A stretch of 55,811 nucleotides of DNA from Corynebacterium meitnerae (GCF_027570075.1 NZ_JAKMUS010000015.1:1-55811), one strand, 5' to 3'. Shown: positions 1 to 8,647, counted from the first letter of the stretch. The notes: generated by a model from the letters alone, not told the origin. Program-made: numbers and translations.

Positions 1-254
1 CTTTTGTTGAGGTTTTCGGCTTCGATGCGCCGTAGCAGCGCCGCTGCGTCTGTGATGTGAAGCCCGTCAGCGGACTCAAAATTCATCGCAAACACTTGTG
101 GATCAGCGCTGCCCGCGCGAATCACTTCTTGCAGCTGCTGCAGAATCGTAGATTTGCCGCAGCGACGCACACCGGTGAGCACCTTCACGAGGGGTTTGTC
201 GATAAAGGGCTGGATCCGCGAAAAGTATCTCGGGCGTTCAATGATTCTGTCCAC
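1..254 (-). CDS. AAA+ ATPase (DUF4143-type ATP-binding protein), truncated by window edge
   Basis: About 84 N-terminal codons are visible on the minus strand, running off the left edge. I place the start at the GTG at 254..252 because a GGAGG (complement of 261-265) lies 6 nt upstream; the product begins VDRIIERPRYFSRIQPFI. A Walker A motif follows at about residues 28-36 (TGVRRCGKST), then a basic helix and FAMNFES, the usual opening of the stand-alone AAA ATPases that carry a C-terminal DUF4143 nuclease-like domain. That C-terminal part is outside the window, so the family call rests on the N-terminus only. The cellular role of this family is poorly known. Two palindromes sit immediately upstream and probably control it. 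Confidence 0.7.
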   Translation of the reverse strand, partial: MDRIIERPRYFSRIQPFIDKPLVKVLTGVRRCGKSTILQQLQEVIRAGSADPQVFAMNFESADGLHITDAAALLRRIEAENLNK

Positions 255-270
255 CACAAACCTCCCTGTT

Positions 271-290
271 TTGTCGAGTATAGTCGACAA
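271..290. promoter_or_regulatory. Palindromic operator-like site 1
   Basis: TTGTCGAGTATAGTCGACAA has TTGTCGA/TCGACAA arms around a 6-bp centre. It lies between the ribosome-binding site of the ATPase gene (start at 254) and the second copy. Read on the minus strand it contains TATACT, a plausible -10 element, so a protein bound here would block transcription of the ATPase gene. The role is inferred from position and symmetry. Confidence 0.6.
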
Positions 291-310
291 GCTGCTACTT
301 TGCGGAGGTT

Positions 311-330
311 TTGTCGATCATAGTCGACAA
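311..330. promoter_or_regulatory. Palindromic operator-like site 2
   Basis: TTGTCGATCATAGTCGACAA has the same arms as the site at 271-290, and the starts of the two copies are exactly 40 bp apart (close to four helical turns). The pair suggests cooperative binding by a dimeric regulator, possibly the ATPase itself or a distant repressor. Confidence 0.6.
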
Positions 331-356
331 GAATCGCGCTGGCTCAGGCACAAAAC

Positions 357-410
357 AGCGCACCGCGGGAAGGTTGCCGGCGTGTGCCAGCGTCCAACCC
401 GCGGTGCGCT
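357..410 (-). terminator. Hairpin downstream of nrdF
   Basis: Perfect 13-bp inverted repeat (AGCGCACCGCGGG at 357-369, CCCGCGGTGCGCT at 398-410) with a 28-nt loop. On the minus strand it follows the nrdF stop by about 60 nt and is succeeded by TGTTTTGTG. It probably ends the nrdIEF transcript, although the loop is longer than in a classical terminator. Confidence 0.6.
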
Positions 411-469
411 ATTCGGACGGTGCGGCCCGAATCGAGCCGCTGAGCCCTCGAGCCGTTAAGCCCTTGAGC

Positions 470-1498
470 CTAGAAGTCCCAGTCGTCGTCGGTGGTGTCT
501 TCGCCCTTACCGATGATGTAGCTCGATCCTGATCCACTGAAGAAGTCGTGGTTTTCGTTGCTGCCAGGTGACAGCGCCGCGAGAATCTCAGGGTTCACTT
601 CGGTCTCTTCAGCGGTAAACCGCGACGGGTAACCGAGGTTCATCAGCGCCTTGTTCGCGTTGTAACGCACGAACACGGCAACGTCGTCCATCAGGCCGAG
701 CGGCTCGTACAGCTCACCCGAGTACTGCAGCTCAAGCTCGTAGAGCTCTTCCAGCAGGTCGAAGGTGAACTTGCGCATCTCTTCCTGACGCTCTTTGCTC
801 TGCGTCTCGAGTCCGCGCTGGTACTTGTAACCCGAGTAGTAACCATGCACTGCCTTGTCACGCAGAATCAGGCGGATCATGTCTGCGGTGTTCGTCAGCG
901 TCGCGTGCACCGAGAAGTGCAGCGGCAGGTAGAACCCTGCGTACAGCAGCAGCGACGACAGCAGCGTCGAAGACACTTTACGCTTGAGCGGATCATCGCC
1001 GTAGTAGTGGTGCAGCACCTTCTTGCAGCGTTCCTGCAGCAGATCGTTGGCAACTGCCCAGCGGTAGGCGTCGTCGATTTCCGGGGTGCTCGTCAGCGTT
1101 GAGAACACCGAGGAGTACGAGCGGGCGTGCACCGACTGCATGAACGCAATGTTGGTGTAGACGGCCTCTTCGTGTTCGGTGCGGGAGTCTTGGATCTGCA
1201 CGATCTCACCGACAGTTGCCTGCACGGTGTCGAGCATGGTCAGACCGGTGAAGACGCGCATCGTGAGGGTGCGCTCTTCCTGGGTCATTTTCTGCCACGC
1301 GGGGATGTCGTTTGACAGCGGCACCTTCTCTGGCAGCCAGAAGTTCGCGGTCAGACGGTTCCACACCTCGAGGTCTTTGTCGTCGGTGACGCGGTTCCAG
1401 TTAATGGGGCGCAGCCGCGCTGCCGGGTCGTGGCGGTACGACGGCGGGGTGACCGAGATCTCTTGCAGCGGGCGGTCGGTGTTCAACGGATCAGTCAT
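470..1498 (-). CDS. nrdF: Ribonucleotide reductase class I small subunit, metal-free class Ie (QSK) type
   Basis: R2 subunit of ribonucleotide reductase, 342 aa; it supplies the radical that lets NrdE reduce ribonucleoside diphosphates. The ferritin-like fold is clear (FTGLTMLDTVQ, EEAVYTNIAFM, SVHARSYSS, LTNTADMIRL). Against E. coli NrdF the ligand positions are D67=Asp90, E98=Gln121, H101=His124, E158=Ser181, E192=Lys215 and H195=His218; the radical Tyr105 is Tyr128. The Glu-to-Gln/Ser/Lys triple is one of the two reported signatures (VPK, QSK) of class Ie R2e proteins. These hold no metal and carry their radical on a DOPA made from this tyrosine with the help of NrdI. Metal-free operation here is inferred from that match. 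It is the last gene of nrdI-nrdE-nrdF, 114 bp after nrdE. Corynebacterial NrdF normally keeps all four carboxylates, so this copy is unusual for the rest of the window. Confidence 0.95.
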   Translation of the reverse strand: MTDPLNTDRPLQEISVTPPSYRHDPAARLRPINWNRVTDDKDLEVWNRLTANFWLPEKVPLSNDIPAWQKMTQEERTLTMRVFTGLTMLDTVQATVGEIVQIQDSRTEHEEAVYTNIAFMQSVHARSYSSVFSTLTSTPEIDDAYRWAVANDLLQERCKKVLHHYYGDDPLKRKVSSTLLSSLLLYAGFYLPLHFSVHATLTNTADMIRLILRDKAVHGYYSGYKYQRGLETQSKERQEEMRKFTFDLLEELYELELQYSGELYEPLGLMDDVAVFVRYNANKALMNLGYPSRFTAEETEVNPEILAALSPGSNENHDFFSGSGSSYIIGKGEDTTDDDWDF

Positions 1499-1612
1499 AG
1501 TTCAATAAAGCTCTTTCACTAGTGGTGTCTGGTGGTCAGTGCGCGGAGTGCGCGGACGGCGCGCGGTGCGCCCGCGCGCGCAGCACGGGCGCACACGCGG
1601 GCGCGAACGCGA
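1499..1612 (-). other. nrdE-nrdF intergenic, GC-rich with inverted repeats
   Basis: The 114 bp between the nrdE stop and the nrdF start are made largely of GCGC-rich blocks (for example GCGCGCGGTGCGCC and CCCGCGCGCGC near 1559-1582) able to fold on themselves. It may be a processing or attenuating structure that sets the NrdF:NrdE ratio. No ORF or convincing separate promoter is seen. Confidence 0.4.
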
Positions 1613-3787
1613 CTACAGCGCGCAGGAAACGCAGCCTTCGATCTCGGTTCCCTCGAGCGCGGGCTGGCGCAGGCGGATGTAGTACAGCGTCTTGATGCCC
1701 TTGCGCCACGCGTAGATCTGCGCGCGGTTGATGTCGCGAGTGGTCGCCTCGTCTTTAAAGAACAGCGTGAGCGACAGACCCTGATCCACGTGCTTGGTCG
1801 CAGCAGCGTAGGTGTCGATGATCTTCTCGGCGCCGATTTCGTAGGCGTCTTCGAAGAACTCGAGGTTGTCGTTTGTCATGTGCGGAGCCGGGTAGTACAC
1901 GCGGCCGAGCTTGCCCTCTTTACGAATCTCAATCTTCGAGGCGATCGGGTGGATCGAAGCCGTCGAGTTGTTCACGTAGCTAATCGACCCGGTCGGTGGC
2001 ACCGCCTGCAGGTACGCGTTGTAGATACCGTGTTCGCGGATCGACTCGCGCAGCTGTTCCCAGTCCGCAACCGTCGGCAGCGCAACTCCAGCCTCGGCGA
2101 AGAGCTCACGCACCCGCGCGGTTTCTGGCACCCACTCCTCGGCCGTGTAACGGTCGAAGTAGCTGCCGTCAGCGTAGTCGCTCTTCTCGAAGCCCGCGAA
2201 GGTCGCACCGCGGTCAATCGCCAGCTGGTTCGAAGCGCGCAGCGCGTGGTAGGTCACCGTGCGGAAGTACGCGTCGGTGAAGTCAATTCCCTCTTCGCTG
2301 CCGTAGTGGATGCGCTGCGAAGCGAGGTAGCCGTGCAGGTTCATCTGGCCGAGGCCGATGGCGTGTGACGCACGGTTACCCTCGGCAATTGACGGCACCG
2401 CCTGAATGTCGGTCTGATCCGACACACTCGTCAGCGCCCGCACCGCAATCTCAACGGTTGCGCCGAAGTCCGGGCTGGCCATTGCCTGCGCAATGTTCAG
2501 CGAGCCGAGGTTGCACGAAATGTCGTGACCGATCGTCTCGTACCCGATTGCGGCGTCGTACTCAGAGGCGGTGTTCACCTGCAGAATCTCCGAGCACAGG
2601 TTCGACATGTTGATGTGCCCCTCGAGCGGGTTCGCACGGTTCACAGTGTCTTCGAACAGCACGTACGGGTAGCCCGACTCGAACTGCAGCTCAGCGAGGG
2701 TCTTGAAGAACTCGCGCGCGCTGATCGTGGTCTTGCGGATCCGCGGGTTCGCGACGAACTCGTCGTAGCGCTCGGTGATTGACTGATCCGAAAGCGGAAT
2801 ACCGGTTTCGCGAAGCACATCGTAGGGGCTAAACAGGTGCATATCTTTGTTCTGCTTAGCCAGTTCGAAGGTCACATCCGGAATCACAACCCCAACCGAC
2901 AGGGTCTTAATGCGGATCTTCTCGTCAGCGTTTTCACGCTTCGTGTCGAGGAACCGCATAATGTCGGGGTGGTGCGCGTGCAGGTACGCAGCGCCTGCGC
3001 CCTGGCGAGCGCCGAGCTGGTTCGCGTAGCTGAAGCTGTCTTCGAGGATCTTCATCACGGGAACAACACCGGAAGCCTGGTTCTCGACCTGCTTAATCGG
3101 GGCACCCGCCTCGCGGAGGTTTGACAGCAGCAGCGCCACACCGCCGCCGCGCTTGGACAGCTGCAGCGCAGAGTTAATGCTGCGGCCAATCGATTCGAGA
3201 TTGTCTTCAACGCGCAGCAGGAAGCACGACACGAGCTCGCCGCGCTGTTTCTTACCCGCGTTCAAGAACGTCGGAGTTGCCGGCTGGAAACGGCCCGAGA
3301 GGATCTCGGTGACCGTCTTCGAAGCCAGTTCCTCGTCACCCTGACCGAGGAACAGCGCCGTGGCAACAACTCGCTGCTCGAAGTTTTCGAGGAAGAGGCT
3401 GCCGTCGAAGGTTTTCAGCGCGTAGGAGGTGAAGAACTTAAACGCACCGAGGAAGGTCTGGAACTTGTGCCCGAAAGCGTCGGCCTGTTCGTGGAGGCGC
3501 TCGACGAAGTCCTTGTCGTAGGCGCGCAGGTATTCGGCTTCGTAGTACTCGTTTTCGATCAGCCACTCCAGGCGTTCCCACACCGAAGCGAACTGCTTCG
3601 TGTTCGGGATGACCTGCTGGTTCAGGTAGGCCTCCGCCGCTTCGTGATCCTTGTCAAACTGGATCGACCCGTCCGCCGCAAACAGGTTCAGCTGGGCGTT
3701 GAGCGCGTGGTAGTCCTTCCGCTCGCCGACCCCGCCAACCCGTGCAGTGTTGGGGGTGGTTGTTTCTGATGGTGTGGCGATCGTCAT
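1613..3787 (-). CDS. nrdE: Ribonucleoside-diphosphate reductase class Ib/Ie large subunit
   Basis: Catalytic R1 subunit, 724 aa, full length for NrdE. It lacks an N-terminal ATP-cone, as expected for NrdE-type subunits. Active-site residues are present: redox pair Cys188 (GELVSCFLL) and Cys425 ([10 protein letters not shown]), the N-x-C-x-E centre with Asn396, thiyl-radical Cys398 and Glu400, the radical-relay Tyr702-Tyr703 (TLYYIRLRQ), and the C-terminal shuttle cysteines Cys719 and Cys722 (CVSCAL). Its start codon overlaps the nrdI stop by 4 nt (ATGA), so the two are translationally coupled. The electron donor (NrdH or thioredoxin) is not encoded nearby. Nothing in the subunit itself betrays the metal-free nature of its partner. 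Confidence 0.97.
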   Translation of the reverse strand: MTIATPSETTTPNTARVGGVGERKDYHALNAQLNLFAADGSIQFDKDHEAAEAYLNQQVIPNTKQFASVWERLEWLIENEYYEAEYLRAYDKDFVERLHEQADAFGHKFQTFLGAFKFFTSYALKTFDGSLFLENFEQRVVATALFLGQGDEELASKTVTEILSGRFQPATPTFLNAGKKQRGELVSCFLLRVEDNLESIGRSINSALQLSKRGGGVALLLSNLREAGAPIKQVENQASGVVPVMKILEDSFSYANQLGARQGAGAAYLHAHHPDIMRFLDTKRENADEKIRIKTLSVGVVIPDVTFELAKQNKDMHLFSPYDVLRETGIPLSDQSITERYDEFVANPRIRKTTISAREFFKTLAELQFESGYPYVLFEDTVNRANPLEGHINMSNLCSEILQVNTASEYDAAIGYETIGHDISCNLGSLNIAQAMASPDFGATVEIAVRALTSVSDQTDIQAVPSIAEGNRASHAIGLGQMNLHGYLASQRIHYGSEEGIDFTDAYFRTVTYHALRASNQLAIDRGATFAGFEKSDYADGSYFDRYTAEEWVPETARVRELFAEAGVALPTVADWEQLRESIREHGIYNAYLQAVPPTGSISYVNNSTASIHPIASKIEIRKEGKLGRVYYPAPHMTNDNLEFFEDAYEIGAEKIIDTYAAATKHVDQGLSLTLFFKDEATTRDINRAQIYAWRKGIKTLYYIRLRQPALEGTEIEGCVSCAL

Positions 3788-4299
3788 GCGACGTCCTCCT
3801 CATTTGCTTCTGCTTCTAATGTGTTCTGTCGTGCCCAAAATTCGTCTAAACCAGCCTTGACTCGAGCAACGTCGCGGTTGGTGCCAAGAAGCTCAAAGCG
3901 GTACAGCTCAGGAACTTTGCACTTGGCTGAGATGATCGGTCCTGCGATGCAGTAGTGCTCACCGAAGTTGGTGTTCCCCGCGGTAATCACGCCGCGGATC
4001 AGCGCGCGGTTTGCAGGATCGTTCAGGAACGTAATCACCTGCCGCGGCACCGCCCCGGCCTGCGCTCCGCCGCCGTAGGTCGGAACCACGAGCACGTAGG
4101 GCCTGGTCACTCGGATCATTCCCTCTGTGCGCGGTCGGAGTGGGATCCGCACCGCCGGGCGCTCGAGCTTCTCGACGAAGCGGAGGGTGTTCTCCGAAAC
4201 GCTCGAGAAAAACACCAGGTCAGGTGAATCTTGCCCCTCGAGCACTCGCACCTCCGCGACGCTTCGTGTTCGGCCTTCCCTGCGTTCACTCATCAGCAT
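3784..4299 (-). CDS. nrdI: NrdI flavodoxin-like ribonucleotide reductase accessory protein
   Basis: 171 aa flavoprotein of the NrdI family. It delivers superoxide or another oxidant to NrdF; in class Ie systems it is required for hydroxylating the radical tyrosine to DOPA. Visible landmarks are the phosphate-loop region [31 protein letters not shown], and the flavin-contacting [22 protein letters not shown] segment. The start is the ATG at 4299 behind GAGAGGAGA; an internal ATG two codons later is an alternative. It is first in the nrdI-nrdE-nrdF operon. The nrdH gene usual at this place in corynebacteria is missing. Confidence 0.95.
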   Translation of the reverse strand: MLMSERREGRTRSVAEVRVLEGQDSPDLVFFSSVSENTLRFVEKLERPAVRIPLRPRTEGMIRVTRPYVLVVPTYGGGAQAGAVPRQVITFLNDPANRALIRGVITAGNTNFGEHYCIAGPIISAKCKVPELYRFELLGTNRDVARVKAGLDEFWARQNTLEAEANEEDVA

Positions 4300-4334
4300 G
4301 TTCTCCTCTCAGCATTTGCACCTCAGCAATCCCA

Positions 4335-4350
4335 CCCCTACATCTAGTCC
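4335..4350 (-). promoter_or_regulatory. NrdR box, distal copy
   Basis: CCCCTACATCTAGTCC matches about 10 of 16 positions of the NrdR box consensus (ACACwATATATwGTGT). Its aligned G (4347) is 31 bp from that of the next box (4378). That spacing of about three helical turns is typical for paired NrdR sites in front of nrd operons. Confidence 0.6.
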
Positions 4351-4365
4351 TGACCCACATTGCGG

Positions 4366-4381
4366 GTACCACATATAGTGT
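4366..4381 (-). promoter_or_regulatory. NrdR box, proximal copy
   Basis: GTACCACATATAGTGT matches about 12 of 16 positions of the NrdR consensus. Together with the copy at 4335-4350 it lies in the 244-bp region between divergent nrdI and pckG, 66 bp upstream of the nrdI start. It suggests repression of nrdIEF by NrdR when dNTPs are abundant. Confidence 0.65.
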
Positions 4382-4543
4382 TTAGCACGAATAATCTCAC
4401 AAATCTACGACACGCCGAAGTACAGACTACGTCATACCGAACCCAAGACTCAAAGGGGATACTTATGGTGCTGTCAGGCTCGACGTACTACGGTAGAGAT
4501 CACAAGTGAGACCCGGAAACTAAAGAAAGAATGAGGGCGCCTG

Positions 4544-6409
4544 ATGACCGCATCAAAGCAATTTCAAGTTCCTCCAGAGATTCACGTGGAAAGCGTTCGC
4601 GCTTTTGTGAGCGAGTGGGCAGAGATCACCAATCCTGAAAAGATCGAGCTCGTCTCAGCAGCGGATGACGCCAGGCTGCTCGAAGAGGCCATCGCCGCCG
4701 GCGAAATGCTGCGCGCAGGCAAAGGTCGCTACTACTCACGGTCACACCCGAAAGACACCGCCCGCACCGAAGAGCGCACCTTTGTCGCCACGGCTGACGA
4801 GGCGGATCGCGGGCGCTACAACAACTGGCGCCACTCAAGCGAGGTCAAACCGCTGCTGACGAGCCGCATGCGCGGCGCTTCGGCGGGTAAAACCATGTAC
4901 GTGGTGCCGTACCTGATGGCCCCTCCCGGCACCCCGCTTGCGAACTTCGCGCTCGGAGTTGAGCTCACCGACGACCGCAACGTGGTGCTGCAGATGATCC
5001 GCATGGCCCGCGTCGGAATTGAGCACTTCGACGGTGTCAGCGACCAGGACTTCTTCGTGCGCGGTGTGCACGTCACCGGTGACCTGACCGCGCTGCAGCA
5101 GGGCACCGACGCCGACGAGCGGATGTTTGTGACCGTCGCAGACGAGCGCACCATTTTGCACTTCGGCTCCGCGTACGGCGGCAACGCGCTGCTTGGTAAA
5201 ATCGCCCACGGTCTGCGCCAGGCGTCCTACGACGGTTACGCCTCAGGGAAGTTCCTCGCGGAGCAGTTCCTGCTGCTTGGGATCCACGACCGTGAAACCG
5301 GCGTCACCACGCACGTGTGCGGCGGCTTCCCGAGCGCGTCAGGGAAAACCAACCTCGCGATGACGCTGCCGCCAAACGGACTCGGCGACCGCTACCGCGT
5401 TGATTTTTACGGCGACGACATCGCCTGGATGTGGGTTGACGACGAAGGGAAACTCCGTGCCATCAACCCCGAAAACGGTGCCTTCGGTGTCGCAAAAGAC
5501 ACCAACGAGGGTTCCAACCCCACCGCGATGGCGGCAATCGCTGAGGGATCGGGCACGATCTTCACCAACACCGCCTACAACGAAGTCACCGGCGAGGTGT
5601 GGTGGGAGGGTCTCACCCCCGAACCCCCGGCCGACCCGGCAGGGTGGCTCGACTGGACCGGCGCGAAAATCACCGACCGCACCGCCGAGCAGCAAAACGA
5701 ACCGTGGGCGCACCCGAACAGCCGCTTCACGATTCCGCTGGAGCGCATCCCGAACCTCGCCGAAGACGTCTCCAAACCCGAGGGCGTGGTCGTTGACGCG
5801 ATTATCTTCGGTGGCCGCACCCGCGATCGTGAACCGCTGATCCGCGCAATCGACAACCTTGTTGATGGCGTCTACGACGGGCTGACACTCGGCGCCGAGG
5901 CGACTTTCGCAGCGGACGGGCTTGACGGGCAGCTGCGTTACGACCCGATGTCGATGCGTCCGTTCTTCTCGTACTCCGAGGGTCGCTACGCCGAACACTG
6001 GCTTAAAGTGCTCGGGCAGCTGAAAGAGATGCCGATGTTTGCCCACGTCAACTGGTTCCAGCGCGAACCCGAAACCGGTCGTTACCTGTGGCCGGGCTTC
6101 CGCGAGAACCTGCGCGCGCTGATCTGGCTCACACAGTACCGCGACGGCAAAGTCAAGGGACGCAAAACCCCGATCGGCGTGCTCCCGCTTGTTGAAGAGC
6201 TCGACTTTACCGGTCTCGAAATCGACGCGGCGGATCTCGACAAACTGCTGCGGGTTGACGTTGAACGCTGGCTGCAGGAAACCGATCACCGCGCTGAGCA
6301 CCTGCGCGAGCTGCCCGATATGCCGCGCGAAATCTGGGACGCACACGAGGCGCTTGTCGAGGCGTTGCGGGCCGAGGCGGCAACTGACGCAGGGGGCGCA
6401 GACAGCTAG
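4544..6409 (+). CDS. pckG: Phosphoenolpyruvate carboxykinase (GTP)
   Basis: 621 aa, usual size for GTP-dependent PEPCK, which converts oxaloacetate to PEP in gluconeogenesis. Seen in order: R-loop region ARTEERTFVAT, YNNWR, SRMRGASAGKTMYVVPYLMAPPG-type substrate site, YGGNALLGK, the P-loop FPSASGKTNL (about residues 262-271), FYGDDIAWM metal site, NPENGAFGVA, and the C-terminal PMSMRPFFSYS, HVNWF and LWPGF segments that line the nucleotide site. The P-loop normally reads FPSACGKTNL; here the reactive cysteine is Ser266. The start ATG has GAGGGCG upstream. It diverges from nrdI and ends at a bidirectional terminator. It looks functional. Confidence 0.95.
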   Translation: MTASKQFQVPPEIHVESVRAFVSEWAEITNPEKIELVSAADDARLLEEAIAAGEMLRAGKGRYYSRSHPKDTARTEERTFVATADEADRGRYNNWRHSSEVKPLLTSRMRGASAGKTMYVVPYLMAPPGTPLANFALGVELTDDRNVVLQMIRMARVGIEHFDGVSDQDFFVRGVHVTGDLTALQQGTDADERMFVTVADERTILHFGSAYGGNALLGKIAHGLRQASYDGYASGKFLAEQFLLLGIHDRETGVTTHVCGGFPSASGKTNLAMTLPPNGLGDRYRVDFYGDDIAWMWVDDEGKLRAINPENGAFGVAKDTNEGSNPTAMAAIAEGSGTIFTNTAYNEVTGEVWWEGLTPEPPADPAGWLDWTGAKITDRTAEQQNEPWAHPNSRFTIPLERIPNLAEDVSKPEGVVVDAIIFGGRTRDREPLIRAIDNLVDGVYDGLTLGAEATFAADGLDGQLRYDPMSMRPFFSYSEGRYAEHWLKVLGQLKEMPMFAHVNWFQREPETGRYLWPGFRENLRALIWLTQYRDGKVKGRKTPIGVLPLVEELDFTGLEIDAADLDKLLRVDVERWLQETDHRAEHLRELPDMPREIWDAHEALVEALRAEAATDAGGADS

Positions 6410-6459
6410 CGCCTGCGCCACCGCGCGGCCGCGGCGACACAAAACTGCCACACAACAAA

Positions 6460-6495
6460 CGAGGGGGAAACCGAAACGTGTTCGGTTTCCCCTCG
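6460..6495. terminator. Bidirectional terminator between pckG and the FMN reductase gene
   Basis: Stem CGAGGGGGAAACCGAA / TTCGGTTTCCCCTCG with a 5-nt loop between two convergent genes. On the plus strand CTTTGGGTT follows; on the minus strand TTTGTTGTG follows. It can end both pckG and the minus-strand reductase gene. Confidence 0.8.
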
Positions 6496-6520
6496 CCTTT
6501 GGGTTACGCGCCCGCGAAAA

Positions 6521-7093
6521 CTAATCGCGGCTGGTTTTTTCGATCAGCTCAGCGAAGCGGTCAATGTATTTCTGCAGGAACTCAACGGTTGACTCGCGGG
6601 TGATCTTATCCCCGTCACCGAAAAGCTCAGGCGACTGCGACAGGAACACCTCGGGCTGGCCAAGCGTTGGCATGTCGAAGTAGGAAAGCGCAAGGCGCAG
6701 GTTCTTCTGCGACGAGTACCCGCCCATGCGTCCAACAGAGTGGCTCACAATTCCCGCCGGGAGTCCCTTCCACGCAACGTCGGCGTTGGGTTTCGACCCA
6801 ATATCCACCGCGTTTTTCAGGCACGCCGGGATGGTGCGGTTGTTCTCCGGGGTCACAAACAGCACCCCGTCAGAGGCCTTAATCGTCTCGCGGAACTCCG
6901 TGTACTCCGCCGGCACCGGCTTGTCGGTGACCTCTGGGTCGTCGTAGTCGAAATCGTACAGCGGCAGGTCGCGGATCTCCACGATCTTCGCCTCGTACCC
7001 CTCAGGGAACATCGGAATCAGGTTGTGCGCAATCTTACGGGCAAAGGAGCCACGACGCAGGCTCCCAACAATCACACTCACGCGCTTCGTCAT
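6521..7093 (-). CDS. NADPH-dependent FMN reductase family protein
   Basis: About 190 aa flavodoxin-fold oxidoreductase of the FMN-reductase/azoreductase/chromate-reductase superfamily. The FMN phosphate loop is GSLRRGSFARK near the N-terminus, and the second flavin site is TPENNRTIPACLKNAVDIGS (the family usually has TPEYNRS). A conserved SVGRMGGYSSQKNLR segment follows. Such enzymes reduce quinones, chromate or free flavin with NAD(P)H. I prefer the ATG at 7093 (GAGAG 8 nt upstream) over the GTG at 7102. It is a single gene, convergent with pckG, with IS remnants upstream. The natural substrate cannot be told from sequence. Confidence 0.85.
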   Translation of the reverse strand: MTKRVSVIVGSLRRGSFARKIAHNLIPMFPEGYEAKIVEIRDLPLYDFDYDDPEVTDKPVPAEYTEFRETIKASDGVLFVTPENNRTIPACLKNAVDIGSKPNADVAWKGLPAGIVSHSVGRMGGYSSQKNLRLALSYFDMPTLGQPEVFLSQSPELFGDGDKITRESTVEFLQKYIDRFAELIEKTSRD

Positions 7094-7352
7094 ACGTTTC
7101 ACTCTCTTTTCTCTATTTCAACTGTGGATCATGCACCGCGATCCGCGGCCTCATACGCCACAGACTCGCGCGGCGCGAGCTGCCGGTCGCTGCCCCAAGC
7201 CGAGCAGAACCGGCACTCGCTCACGAGGTCAAGCCTATGTTAACAATTCCGCCATTGCGAACCTCATGAGTAACCGAAGCTCCGAGCGGTCAAGTCCCGT
7301 GTAGTGGTGTAGCGGTTTGTGCTTTCGGCTCGGTATGAAGTTTGGGGTTTTG

Positions 7353-8127
7353 TCAGGCGGTTAGCTGGTGGTGGTCGCCATGATCACCTCCTGGGTGGTG
7401 CATGAGGTGTTTGGTGTGTTCGAGTGCCGATAGTGACATGTAGCGTTTTTGCTGGATCCAATCGTCGTGCTGTTCTGCTAGGACCGCGCCGACAAGCCGG
7501 ATGATGGATTCGCGGTTCGGGAAGATGCCCACAACATCGGTGCGTCGGCGGATCTCCCGGTTGAGCCTTTCGGTGGGGTTGTTGGATCACACCTTCGTCC
7601 AGACTGGTTTCGGCGCTGCGGTAAACGCCAACACGTCATCGAGCGACTCTTCTAGATAGGCCGCAACCTGCGGGAATTTTGGTTCCAGTAGATCAACGAC
7701 TTCGCGGGCTTGTCGCCAAGTAGATGAGGCGTCGGGTTGCTGGAAGATTGTCTGGAACATCGCAGAGACCATCGGCCACTGTGGCTTCGGGACCTTTTCG
7801 TAGAGGTTTTTCGCGAAATGAGTCCGGCACCGCTGCCAGGACGCATCGGGCAGCACTTCAGAAATGGCGTGCTGGATGCCCTCATGGGCATCACTGGTGA
7901 TAAGGAAGACACCGCGAAGCCCGCGGGCCTTTAAGTCTTGGAAGAAGCCTTTCCACGACGCGTTGGATTCCGCGGTGGCGACGTGCATGCCGAGCATTTC
8001 GCGATACCCGTCGGCGTTGACCCCAGTGGCAAGTAGTACGCAGCATTTGACTACCCGGCCGCCTTCACGCACCTTGATCGTCAACGCGTCGCACGACAGG
8101 TAGGCATACCCGCCTGGATCCAGGAGG
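7353..8127 (-). pseudogene. IS256-family (mutator-type) transposase, 5'-truncated with in-frame stop
   Basis: The reading frame carries a clear C-terminal two thirds of an IS256-family transposase: YLSCDALTIKVREGGRVVK (first catalytic Asp), LITSDAHEGIQHAI (second Asp), then [22 protein letters not shown] (catalytic Glu) and the family tail ending at the TGA 7355..7353. The first ~160 residues are missing, replaced by a piece of another IS element. A TGA at 7589..7587 interrupts the frame exactly where a TGG (Trp before SNNPTERLN) is expected, so a single nonsense change separates the catalytic Glu from the rest. It is dead as a transposase. The outer end of the element may be near 7290 (inferred). 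Confidence 0.85.
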
Positions 8128-8131
8128 AGTG

Positions 8132-8647
8132 TCAGGCGATGACGTGGTCGTAGCTTGCTGCTACGAGCAGGCAGCCGGCGTCGGTGTAGGTGCCGTCGAT
8201 GAAGATCTGGTCGTAGACCCTGTTGGGGTCTGGGGTGTTGGGAACATCGATGAGCCATAACGGTTCGAATCGGCGGTCGAGGGTCCATCTGCTGACTCCG
8301 GCATCGCAGGCGATCTCGGTTAGTGACCTCGTGGAGGTCACGTATCGGTGAAATGCTTTGAAGTCGCGGGTTTTAGTCAGATCAGGCCGACGGTGGGTGG
8401 TGGAAGATCCACAGTCAGGGTTTTTGCACCGCCATCTGGTCGTTCCTTTTGTGGTGGTGCCGTTTTTCTTCATTTGCCCAGTACATACTGGGCATCGTGG
8501 TCTGTTTGGTGTCACCGGCAAAGCTAACCAGCATCCAGCTACCACACTGAAGTGCCGTTCCGACGGATTGAACGAGAATCGGGCCCGAATAAGGACTAAA
8601 TCCTTATTCAAGCCCGATTTGTATAGTCTGATCTGCGGAAATCGCAA
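8132..8647 (-). pseudogene. IS1249-like transposase, N-terminal fragment
   Basis: 171-codon frame whose middle reads RCPVCTGQMKKNGTTT and GTTRWRCKNPDCGSS, a CxxC...CxxxxC zinc ribbon. It is followed by a helix-turn-helix-like SLTEIACDAGVSRWTLDRRF and the start of the catalytic core (YDQIFIDGTYTD, LLVAASYDHVIA). This resembles IS1249-type transposases of actinobacteria. The gene stops abruptly at VIA, where the IS256-family fragment begins in another frame; the remainder of the catalytic domain is gone. The true start is probably downstream of the first codon, near the LPVTPNRPRCPVC segment. The join implies one IS inserted into or recombined with another, followed by deletion. Confidence 0.75.

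Noticed and set aside
5339..6451. 370-codon open frame antisense to pckG
   Set aside because: Complement of an intact PEPCK with no recognisable features.
7384..7590. Separate small protein downstream of the transposase fragment
   Set aside because: It is a shifted frame; the transposase frame continues past the TGA at 7589..7587 with recognisable sequence.
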